Shown here: one piece after another, positions 38,701 through 49,100 of the stretch
Numbering within the stretch: the stretch's first letter is position 1
Layout of the letters: each line of letters starts with the position of its first letter
NCBI RefSeq assembly: GCF_001949145.1
Contig: NW_019091395.1
Span: 597,106 to 661,105, forward strand
Source: Acanthaster planci
Taxonomy: Eukaryota > Echinodermata > Asteroidea > Valvatida > Acanthasteridae
Reading direction: 5' to 3'
Length of the DNA: 64,000 nt
Program-made: the position numbers and the translations under genes
Notes under the pieces: model-generated
What the model was told of the DNA's origin: nothing
The model's input: only the letters and a program-made list of their open reading frames with translations
Databases searched by the model: none

Positions 38701-40314
38701 CCCAGAAAAGGTTAGCCTCAGGCACTCTGGAATAAGTGGCCCCCGTGGTTAGGGTTCGTAACTCCTGAATCGTAGGGTTAGGGTTCGAATCCTGTGAAGG
38801 GGCATTACGTTGTGATCTTGGGCAAGTTACTTTACCCTGACTTGTCTCTCTCCACCTAGGAGTGGAAATCCACACCAGGAGAGCAAATGGGCACCAGTGT
38901 AGGTAGAGAGGCTTGTCACGAGTGATTAGTCTCACTGTGCCGGAAGTGCTTTCATGAATAGTCCTGTACTCTCTAGGGAGTTTCAATGGTTTACAGGAAT
39001 GTCTCTGGGGCCAGTGAGGAAGGATAATATGGTGCAAAGATTGGTACTGAAATGTGTTGTATACGCCGTGTTGTTACTGTTACAGTTTTCCAAAAGGAAG
39101 TTATCATGAAGAGGCCACCTTACACTGCTCACGTTTGGAAAGGATTGACATAATAATGTGACAAACAGTGTGCATTTTGCGAGACTTGCCAGTTACTCAG
39201 TTTTTGTATGAAAAGAACTTGAGTATAACTTGCGAAAAACAGTTACTGACTTTCAAGGAATATCTTCCTGCTGTTACAGCACCTGATGGAAATCACATTT
39301 TCCTGCCTTTCTGGCCTCCGTAGTCTAAGCGTTTATCCATCTTCCCTCCCAATGAACTCCCACGACTACATTTCACCTTGTTACTGTTTTTATTACTATG
39401 CAGAGCTTCACTCTGGTCGATGTGATGGCCGAATCCTTCCAGCATCTGATCCCTAATTTCCAAAGCGCCTATAAAACAGTTATTGTAAGAACCAACTCTC
39501 TTACTTAATATGAAACATTGACTAATGACAGAATTATTTTCCAAGAGAAAGTGTTCCTTAGGTTTCAGGAATAACCTGTCATGAGTTTGCACACACATTC
39601 AGGCTCAAAGTAATTGGTGTTGGTTGACTGAGTGATTGTGAGCCATGGCTGGGCATTGTAGCAAATTGCGCTCTGTGACTTGGTCTCAGAGTTTTGGAAA
39701 AGCAACAACGTGATTAGAAATTGTGTAATTATTTGATCAAATGACAACCAAGGGTTGAAGTTCAGCTTTGTAGAGGACTGTGTTTGTGGTATCTTCTTGT
39801 TTTGAAAACTTGTTATTTTTAGGCCAAAATAAAACTCCACCCGGGACAAGTTCATTTTGAAAATGCTGTCACCAGGCGGTTAACAAAAAGTTTCACAAAC
39901 TAGTTTTGGTCTCGTCAACTTAGAGTTAAGAGTTAAGCAATATTAGTTTGCCATTATGCTTCATTTCAATCTCCATCTACCATTTTTCTGTGAAAGGGCA
40001 CCGAAGTCCCATTTTCGCAGTTCCACGACACAGAGGGTGCCGAGTGGAAAGCACAACACCAGGGAGATGGAGAGTGGATGGAAACCGACCGCGACTCTGA
40101 AGGTGCCACCCACCAGTCAACGAGACCAAGAGGGAAACGCATCAAGGCCCTGGACTACCTCTGGTTCGGCTCGGACACTCTGGTGTGCAACGGTGCCCTG
40201 GAGATGGTTGCTAGGGAAGTTTTGGAGGAGCTGTATGCCTGCCCCAATGCCGTGTTCCCCTCAGACCACCTCCTGATGAAAGCCCAGTTCCGTTTCAAGG
40301 GAGCAGTGCCCTGA
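35744..40314 (+). CDS. EEP-superfamily nuclease, CCR4/Angel/PDE12-like
   Basis: Metal-dependent endonuclease/exonuclease/phosphatase fold enzyme, probably acting on RNA 3' ends or 2',5'-oligoadenylate; the substrate is inferred from family. Six exons: 35744-36001, 36906-37082, 37320-37499, 38522-38710, 39404-39484, 39997-40314. All junctions are phase 0, giving 400 residues plus TGA. Motifs appear in family order: YNILAD (Asn40), CLQE (Glu86), GNVHAF (Asn188, His190), CGDFNTEP (Asp229, Asn231), ALDYLWFG (Asp348) and PSDHLL (Asp385, His386). The catalytic set looks complete. A hydrophilic insert rich in E, D, Q and R lies at about residues 306-345, before ALDY. The start is the first in-frame ATG after a splice acceptor ending at 35732; an upstream coding exon in frame cannot be excluded. 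It has no leucine-rich repeats, so it is not CNOT6. Angel, PDE12 and nocturnin remain possible relatives. Confidence 0.9.
36725..36835 (-). repeat. tRNA-derived SINE head in EEP-nuclease intron
   Basis: On the minus strand GGTTCGAATCC is a perfect B box (in GCCTGGGTTCGAATCCGGC), and the preceding sequence has a loose A box. Toward lower coordinates the repeat continues into GTGGGAGGAAATCCCACAG, a body style common in tRNA SINEs of marine animals. Confidence 0.6.
37796..37866 (+). repeat. Dispersed repeat, copy 2 (counterpart at 6263-6330)
   Basis: It shares ACCAAAG.AGCC, CGTTGCT and GCGCCCTCTC.TGGTC in order with the copy at 6263-6330. It lies in the intron between the third and fourth exons of the EEP nuclease gene. 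Confidence 0.55.
38738..39080 (+). repeat. SINE with tRNA-like head and conserved TTGGGCAAGTTAC tail motif
   Basis: The head includes CCCCGTGGTTAGGGTTCG and GGTTCGAATCC (B box). About 40 bases later comes TGATCTTGGGCAAGTTAC, very similar to the central motif of MIR-like and other ancient SINE families. It starts about 30 bases after the EEP-nuclease exon ending at 38710. The 3' end is approximate. Confidence 0.7.
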
Positions 40315-41470
40315 CAGAAGTTGTCATGAAAAGCCTGGAAAAAACCTTTAATACAACTCCATATTGAAAGTGGGTTTCCCAGAGATGTCCAAGATAACCA
40401 GAGAAACTTTGCATATACAAACTGATCTAAACTGTACTCAGGGATTTCAGTAATCGTGAAATAGCCTGATTCCAGAATTCTTGTTGAATTTATAACATAT
40501 TGGCCGCACACAAGCTTTTCAACTTTTTCTGTAAACCTGACATTTCTGGGCCAAACTTAGTTCCCTTTTTAACCCTTCTATTCTTTGTTATGAAAAAAAA
40601 TAACAGACATTTCCAGCAAGATTGCATATGGAGAATGGAAAAAGCTGGGCGGCAAACGCGATCCATACAACTCCTGTTTGAGTGAGATCACACAGGAAAC
40701 TTGGAGCAGATTTTGGACATCACAGAATTGCAACATGTGGGCATGCACAGTGCAGTGTAGACCAAGGCCAATGAAGTCAAGAGTCAAAAATTCTTTATAT
40801 ACAAAAGTGAATTTATGAGTGTCTGTTACAAAAATCATTGCCCCCAACAATTTGTGTTAGTGATGGACTTACTCGACTATATCTTTTACGAAGGCTGTTA
40901 AGTAGTGTCACAGTACACAAACTTCACACTGATATGCTATTTTTGAATTTGTAACAATGTGAAGACATAAATGCATTATTCGTTTTACCTGAGACATTAG
41001 CACAAGCTATAGCACCATGGACGGCCTTGAAATCTGTTAGTGTTACGATAAGTTTGCAGTGAATGAAAAGGCCTACGTTTGCTTGTATGGGGCATGTTAA
41101 TGGACACAAGGGGCTAATAGCCCTGAAACATGACCCGGCACAACAGAATGAGCATAAAGTTGCATTCTCTTTTCTTATTTTGAGGGTTCAAAGTCAAATA
41201 TGGAGGTGGAGGTCGAGTTTAGTTTTTTGTAATATTTGGTAAGAGTGGCCAGTGTATTTAATTCCAAATTGTTTTGCACGATCAGATATTTAAAAACGTC
41301 ATGTTCTCAGCAATTTTGATGAAAGCATTATTTGTGTCCGGTCAGAAATGTTGAAACAACATCGAAAATTAAGACGCAAAGCTGCCAGAGTAATGTCACA
41401 TTGTCACCATATACTTTTACCCTAAGTGTTCCATGTACATACCACTGGAAAGCTCCCCTTCTGCTGAATT

Positions 41471-41476
41471 AATAAA
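41471..41476 (+). terminator. Candidate polyadenylation signal of the EEP nuclease
   Basis: A canonical AATAAA about 1.15 kb after the stop codon, on the coding strand. It would give a moderately long 3' UTR. No transcript evidence is available. Confidence 0.35.
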
Positions 41477-41754
41477 ATACCTACATCTTAATTTCTGAAA
41501 ATTCTGACTTTCAGCTCATTTTGTGGGGACAAGTCACACATAATGACCTCACATTCTGTCTATGCTTCCCTGCTGTATGAGGGGACAAGACGCCCCTTGG
41601 ACAGTTTATTGAGTGAAGTGTTCCGAATGCAAATGTAAGCAGAGATTGAAAGCAGATTTTTTTTAACAGACCTCTCTGAGAGACTGAAAGTATCAACAGG
41701 CTTCCATTTTTTAGGTCATTATCAACAGTGGCGGAATGATTTTCTGCAAAGTGA

Positions 41755-41771
41755 GTGTGTGTGTGTGTGTG
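41755..41771. repeat. (GT)n microsatellite
   Basis: A short GT dinucleotide run in the spacer between the EEP nuclease and NOSIP, followed by a brief TATATA string. Confidence 0.9.
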
Positions 41772-41854
41772 CAGAGGTGTTATATATATAGTGTGGACCT
41801 CTGCACAAAAGAATTCCACATAATGTAGGGTAACGGATTGCACTGTGTGGACTC

Positions 41855-42000
41855 GCACACGTCTACACAATGTTTTCCCCTCTCTGAAAAACAGTTTCAG
41901 AGGCATTTTTTGGTCAAGGTTATCGTGGCAAAATGAAGAGGAACAGTCCAGGAAATCATCATCAAAAATCCAGCTCAAAGGAGTAATCCTAGTTGGAGAA
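41855..42000 (+). repeat. Dispersed repeat, copy 1 (counterpart at 45315-45450)
   Basis: It shares an ordered series with 45315-45450: TTTCAGAGGCATTT against TTTAGAGGCATTT, GGTCAAGGTTATCG against GGTAAGGATAACTG, ACAGTCCAGGAAA against ACGGTCCAGGAAA, and CCAGCTCAAAGGAGTAATC against CCAGCTTAAAGGAGTATTC. Both copies have the same orientation, about 3.4 kb apart. Confidence 0.75.
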
Positions 42001-42069
42001 AGAGGAGCATTTTTCAAGTGGCCAAAGGAGAATAAAGGAATAGCCACACTGTGTACTATGTAAAACAAG

Positions 42070-42345
42070 AAGTTGTGGGTGGGTGAGTTTGTTTCTGCAT
42101 TCAATTGGGGACCCTGAACAATAGAGGACAATAAGGTCCCCTATTGACAGAGGGTCCCCGATTGACAACTGTGTACAAAACATACGGGTGGTCTTCTAAA
42201 AAAGTTTAAGTACAAACAAAAGAGGAACAATAGGGGGTCCCCAGTTGCAGGCAAATACACACTTGTGTGAGTTTGTTTCAATTGGGGACCCTGAACAGTA
42301 GAGGAAAATAAGGTCCCCGATTGACAACTGTGTACCCCACTGTCA
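42070..42345 (+). repeat. GGTCCCC-rich inverted-repeat element (partner at 58505-58645)
   Basis: Contains two similar halves, each with GAGTTTGTTTC, CAATTGGGGACCCTGAACA and AAGGTCCCC.ATTGACA, separated by GAGGAACAATAGGGGGTCCC and CAGTTGCAGGCAAATACACA. The reverse complement of much of it recurs at 58505-58645. A repeat family with at least two loci in the window; no ORF. Confidence 0.75.
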
Positions 42346-43008
42346 GTTTTTTAAATGATGCTGAAAACATTTTAGATATAATGAATTTTAAATTGATCGT
42401 CACTGTAAATGGAATTAATTTCTAATTAACTTTGAAATTCTATTTAAAATTGTATTTTATTCTATATTCTATCTAAAATTTTATTTTTAGGTTTCTAAAA
42501 TAAAGTTAACCTCGCTTTCAATTCAATATGGCCGACTTGTGAATGTGGAATTGATGAACTGCCAAGGCATGGTGAAGAGAAGGGAAAAAAGGGAAGAAAT
42601 ACTCCAAACCATCAAGTGTGCATGTGCTTTAAAAATTGAAATTGTTGGATTAATGGAATTTGAGAGATTTTCTTCCTTCTGTCGTGGAGGAATAAAAACA
42701 TAGAATAAAAACAGATTTTAATATCAGTTTATTTTTTGTGTGGTGATAATAAATGTATGCAAAATTACTGAAAGAAAAATGTTGGAATTGAAGTAAATCA
42801 GTCATTTGTGCATCAAACACGGGCCCATCAACGTATTCACTCAATACATGCAGACACGATATTTTGCCGGCTTGTGAAATCTGAGCAGATTGCACTACTA
42901 CTGCCAAGCGACAATAAAAAAGATATATTTATGTTCTTTCGAAGCTACCGTACACCTTTTGAATCAACGCATTTTATTTCATGTGTTTTGAAGCGTGGCC
43001 GGAGACCG

Positions 43009-43101
43009 ATGGTAGTCCTTACCGTGGTACTACTACTAGTGCTGGGGCTGCTCTGTTCGGAAAAAATCACCAAACCGGATAAATTGTCTGTATCAAAATG
43101 A
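43009..43101 (+). promoter_or_regulatory. Upstream ORF overlapping the NOSIP start (ATGA)
   Basis: A 30-codon frame starts at 43009 and its TGA overlaps the NOSIP ATG as ATGA. It begins MVVLTVVLLLVLGLL, a signal-peptide-like hydrophobic run, then turns basic. If the transcript starts upstream of 43009 this is a uORF in a stop-start arrangement. Whether it is transcribed or translated is unknown. Confidence 0.35.
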
Positions 43102-46100
43102 CTCGGCATCAGAGAAATTGTACTGCAGGGACTGTTTACACATATCACGAACGGAAGAAAGACGCAGGTATGCAATTACCTAAGCTTACTGAGTTGAACT
43201 TGAATTGTTCCGAGTGGGCCATGGTGAGTGAATGTGGTCACAGAGGTCATGATGGTTCCCATATGCGGACGGCACTTGACATCCCTTGCACAAACTGTAT
43301 CAGACTGGCATGACTGGTCTGAAAAATTCTAATTTTTTCCTCAGTAAACGACTTTGTATTTTCTTCATACTTGTTCATGTAGGCCTAACTTTAAACTTTT
43401 CTGGCATGTCTGGACATGTTTGCCCTTTCTGATGGCTATTACTTTTGCTGCAGGCATGGTATGTTTACATGTAAGCCTAGGGCATGTAGGGAATAATTAC
43501 TGGTGTCCATGTGTGGAAATCTTCCCCTCCTATCAAACCTATCAAGTTCGCTTATGACATTTTCACAATATGCAGATTGCGGCAAGTCAGCAGTTTTTTT
43601 GTCATCTGCAGACAGTCATCACTGATCATAAAGATTGCCTGTCTGTGTCAACTTCTTTTTTCAATATTTTTGCCATTTTGCGTCCCATACAGCCCAGTCA
43701 GGCTATGGCACCAACAAGACCCGACTTGGAAAGGATTCAGTGGGTGACTTTGACTGTTGTTGCCTGACGCTGCAGCCATGTGCCAACCCGGTGATAACGT
43801 AAGCCTGGGCCTGGATATCAGAACTTGATGAGTCCCTGATAACCCTGACTGTTGATGTTCAAACTTATGGAACTGAGCATTTGTTACTACCCATTGGTAA
43901 ACTTTACAAATTGGCAGTGGATATTGAACAAGAACCAGTCCAGATATGTGTTTGCTTTTTCACCAACCATTGCCAGAATTGCCACTGAGACGGTGCACTG
44001 AATGTTGTGGGGGACTTAGAAATTTTATCAGTATAGGCCTAATAGATCTTCACCTTGTAGCATGCAAACCTACATTGCCTATGTGAGTTCATTTTCATGA
44101 GGTGGAATTCAGACTTCAGGGCCTAATTTCACGATTTTATACTAACAGAGGCTCTGCGTATTTTATGGAAACCATACATGTAAGTGGTGAGCACGCAAAA
44201 GGCACGCTAAGCTTGGATGACAAATTTACTTAACATAATGACAGACCAGTGGAAATTTATCTCCATGCGTGTGCAACCATAAGCACAATCACAACAAGCG
44301 CTGGCATGGTATTGTGGTCAGCAAAATTTTCTGCTATACACGTACAGTACATGTAATAAGACGGTTTAATGCCCGCTGTGTAAAACACAATGTGCCACCA
44401 GATGACGACTAGATAGACTTGAGAATTATGCAAGACATGTACACGTACATTGCCAACCTTACAATACCTAGTGTGGACACATGAACAAAAGAGGTCCACT
44501 TGACTTACAGCTGGTTGTGGGTAAATCCAGAAATTAGGGGTCCTTTTTTTGTGTCTCTGTTGCATCTCACGTGATTTTGTAAGTTTAGAACACATTTTCT
44601 AATTTCCAAGAGTGATGAATTAATGCAGATTAACAGCCAAATAAATAGTAATACATGTAGTTTGAAATCAAATCCTGTGATATTTCAGTGTCAAATAACA
44701 AAGGTCAGATCTAACAGGGACACAAAAATGTCACACTTTTGGACCCCTAAATTCTTGAGTTACTCTTGTGTAGACCTTGTGTGGACCACGAACCATTTAC
44801 TCAGGGATGTGCAACCGTGAGCGGCCCCAGTGCAAACACCTGTGCGACCTTGGTTCCATGCGTGTTACGGATTGTTATTACCCCCGCAGGCGCTCTCAAC
44901 TTTCTCGAAAAAACTCGCGACCAAATGACACGCGTTGCAGCATGTACAGTGCAGCCGTGGTTATGCCTAGACGACGCGCTGACGCAGTGCTTAAGTCTAT
45001 TTGTTTTGACGAATAAATCTTCTTCATTTATTGATTTCAAGGAGAAACGAAGTTTTAATGAGGCAAAATTCCCCAATTTTGTGGTACACTTTTCTCAGAA
45101 TGTATAAGATGAAATATCTTGAGCAGTACATTTTTAGAAAGGGTGTACCCTGACTTAAAATATTACAAAAAAACAAAGTGGTAGACAGGAATATATTTTA
45201 TATTATTAGAGAAAGTGTTAAATAATCCAATTGCTTTGATATTGTGCCGGCCGTAACACGCACTGAACCAGCTCTGAGCTTAAATTGCACATCCCTGGGT
45301 AAATGGTCCATGTGTGGACTAAGCCAGGTTTTTCCCTTTCTGGAAAATAGATTTAGAGGCATTTGGGGTAAGGATAACTGTAGCTAAAGGAAGAGAAACG
45401 GTCCAGGAAACCAACAAAAAGCCAGCTTAAAGGAGTATTCATAAGGCGTGAAAAATGAGCTTTCTTACTAAGTTTTCGTAAGGAATGTCCGCAGTAGCCA
45501 GGCTACGTAAACTCATGTGGATTTCTTGTGTCTTTACAAGACCCTTGATTAAATAGATGAAAATGTGCCTGATCCATACTTTCCTGAAAATTGTACGATG
45601 CATGAGTGTTTTTTTTTTCTGTTGCTACGCAGGGAAGAGGGCTATTTATATGACAAGGAGGCTATCATTGAATACGTACTGAAGCAGAAGCAAGAGTATG
45701 AACGTAGACTCAAGGAGTACCATCGCCAGTGTCGCCTGCATAAGGTTTGTCCAGTGTCCTCCCAACTCGCTGAAAGGCCGAGTCCAAGGCATCCTTCAGA
45801 GTAGCATCTTGTGATGTTTGGAGCCTGGACTCCACCTGTACATTCTTTCCTTTGTTAGCAAACACTGACCCTAATGATGGGGGAGGGGACGAAGATAAAG
45901 GTCATCTGTGGTTGGCAAAACCTTTGCCCGAAAGGCACATTTCCTTCATCATGTTTAAGAGTGTGGCTTGTCATAATGAGGATGACACAATAAATTTATT
46001 GACGCAGGATTTGAACCTGCAACCTCCAGAATACGTTACCGGTGCTCTACCAACTGAGCTATCCAGACCTACGTTGGCAGCTCTTCCCATTTGCCAATTA

Positions 46101-49100
46101 TCTTTGTTCAGGGGTGCTTGTCAGAAGCCATGAAACCTGAATACCAAGTAGTGAGGGATCAATCTACAATGCAGCCTGGGAAGTGGTGATAGGTGACCGA
46201 AAGAACCTTTTCTTATATTCCCTAATTTTTCCAGATATTTACATTATTTTCAAGGAGGAAGAGAGTCAGGCCAAGAAGTCTGCAAAAGAAGAGAAGGTGA
46301 AAGCCTTCATTGAGAAAGGTAACAGGCCTTTCAGTGTGTTCAGTTTATCACAAGATTTGAAAAACAATAGACTTTGAGATTGCACGATTTTGTTTTGACT
46401 TGGATTTCATGGTAAAAAAAAATTTTAATACAAGATGGAAACTGTCAAAGAGAGGCTTTACTTTTTAAAACCTTTCAAAATGTGAGCGGGCAGATGGTGA
46501 AGCGGTTTTAAATGACTGCATTCCATATGCAGTCTGTGTTCAGATCCTTGCTTTGACACTTTTAAAACTTCTGCTGGACAGTGTGAAAAAGAAAGTAGTC
46601 CCGTTAAGTTGCCAGCATGTCATAAAAGGTGTAAACAATTGCAGACCGTATTATTTTGGCCCAAAACTTTGACTTTGAAAGAGTTGAGATACTGGGGTCA
46701 ACTTTTAACATGTACTGTATACACCACAGTGGTCTTAAACAACATCTGTTCAATGTATGTACTTCTTACCCCAGCGTTGATGATAATGATCTGGGGCACC
46801 ACCAGAGGGCAAAATTATTCCAATAGGCATGGTTTGACCAGCTACCTCCGTAGATTTTGAGTCTGTGCAGAGAACAGATTAGAGATTTAGGGCATGCGCA
46901 GTATTTATGCCTAACAGCGGTCCCTGTGTATGTGGACTGCTAGATGTTGTTCTCTGTGTCCTGGTGTGGGTTGGCTGAAGAACATGGTATTGCCGCGAAT
47001 TTACAGTTCCACAAATTCACTTTCAGAGCGCAGCATCACGAGCAAACCCCTAAATCCCTTCACCGAGGCTCCCCCAGCCAAGAAAGCGAGAACAGAAGAA
47101 CCCAAACCAGTCACGCCAACCACCAGCACCAGCAGTGGTACCAGCAATGGTGGTGACAAAGCCGAGGGCGCAACAAAAAACGGCGAGAAGAAGACCGAGC
47201 TCCCGAGCTTCTGGATTCCCTCACTGACGCCAGAGGCCAAGGCCACTGCCGTTCAGAAACCTGTAAGCTATTTGTGAAACCTTAATACTACAATTGGCCT
47301 TATTCACGAGTCAGCCATATTGAATTGAAAGCGAGGCTACGTTCTTTATTTTGGCATCTGAGAATAAAAATGAGAGCACCGACATAAAACTTCATTACAA
47401 ATTAATTCCACATAGGCTGGTGAAGAATTGAAATTTGTAATTATATCAACATGTTTTAAACCACATTTGGAAAAAAATTCAAAGTGAGGCATGGACTCGA
47501 AAATAGTCTGGCAACACCCCATTTAACAGATTACTTTGAATACGATAGATTCTGGGAACACAATCATAAATGGCTTCCCTGTGAATAAGGTCTAGACTCT
47601 CTCTTGACTGGCCCCTTCTGGGTCTAGCTCAACCAAAGTGCAATAGAATTCAAGACTGGATAAGCACATACGACACAAAACACGGTAAATGGGGCCCAGT
47701 TACTTTGGCAGTGTTTCTCCCGTGGTTACAAATGTCTTCCAAGTCTTGCAACGCCCCAAAACATGGCGGTTTTCCAATACTCAACTGCGGCTCCATCTCA
47801 GGCTTCAGCTGTTGTTTTACTACCTGACTTTGAAGCTGGAGGCGCAATATTTAGTCTAATAGTGCCACAAAACATCAAATAGGATGCAAGAGAGCCAAAA
47901 ATTACAGAAATCCAATTTGATTTAAATGCCTCAGGCCCACAATCGGGAACTGATTTCGGGACGAAGCCTGAGACAGAGACGAAATTGAGTATTGGAAAAC
48001 GACCCATGTTATACATGTATTTGTGAATAGGCGTGCAGGCTGCAGTGTGAGTGAAACATCTGAACACTGTATGTCCTTGCAAAGTTATTATGCCTGTTTG
48101 CAGTCAAAAATGTACAGTCTGCCCTATCCATAGCCACCGTACGCAGCCATATTCCAACTCATGTACATGCCGTGTTCTCAAAAGACTTATGAAATGAAAT
48201 ACCAAACTGGGTCATTGTTTGCTACCAAAACAGGGCTCTTTCCCCCTCAAAAATAAAATTCAGGTACAATGGCTCCACACAGTGTAAAATTTCCCTGCTT
48301 ACCCGACTTTCCTGACTCTTTCTGCTTTTGTGCTCACCTGCTTATCCCAGGTGACATAGCGCGAAAAAGTGAGCTAATCAGTGACAAAACTGGATTTCTG
48401 TTTTGGATAGTAATGATTATAAAAGTATGCGTCACATGGAAAGTGATGTCATACTCTCTATTTTTTACTCTTCTGGCTGCTGAAAGGACAAAACCGTCTT
48501 CTGTCCCATGAGCAAGAAGCCGCTGAAAGTCAAGAACTTGATCCCTGTCAGCTTCGTACGGGCCGACGACGCAAATGACAAACGGCCACTGGTGGCCAAG
48601 CAGATTCGCTACAAGTGCGCCGTCACCCACGACATTCTTTCTAACAAGACGCCCTGCGCCGTGCTCAGGCCAAGGTAAAAGAAAATGGTCTTTTCAAAAC
48701 ACTTCGCCCAAAGGATGTAATAGTTCCCATACGTTGAAGATGAGTGCAAAGATGAACAGAAATTTGTGTCCCAGAACTATTCCTGATATCCATGTGCGGA
48801 TCATTTGGTATTATGGATATACTTTGCAATTTAATAATTAGAATCACTTGTTGAAATTAAAACCTTCCTTTCTTCATTTGCAAGATCACATTCTCAAGTC
48901 AAACGTGAGAAAATGCAAAGAAAGGTGTTACAGTGGAATGCCGCTATAACGAACACGACGGGGTCCACGCTAAATGTTCGGTACAGCAGTCGTTCGGTAT
49001 AGCAAAATTAACTGCCGAACATTTCGTTGCCATGTTGAATAGCACCCTCTTTTGTCTAACTGAAGTGCACCCTCTGGTGATACTACGGTTTGCTGTTTTT

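Larger units (their letters stand above)
40315..43097. other. Spacer between the EEP nuclease and NOSIP
   Basis: Contains the presumed 3' UTR of the nuclease, an AATAAA at 41471, a GT microsatellite, two dispersed repeat copies, an AT-rich stretch around 42390-42500 and the promoter region of NOSIP. The long minus-strand frame at 41511-42131 consists largely of these repeats and is not a gene. Confidence 0.6.

Noticed and set aside
41511-42131. 206-residue minus-strand frame, the longest in the window
   Set aside because: It spans a GT microsatellite (HTHTHTH in translation), two dispersed repeats and AT-rich spacer; no domain and no splice support.
45990-46072. Functional tRNA gene
   Set aside because: A and B boxes are good but the acceptor strands do not pair and the anticodon loop is abnormal, so a SINE or pseudogene is more likely.
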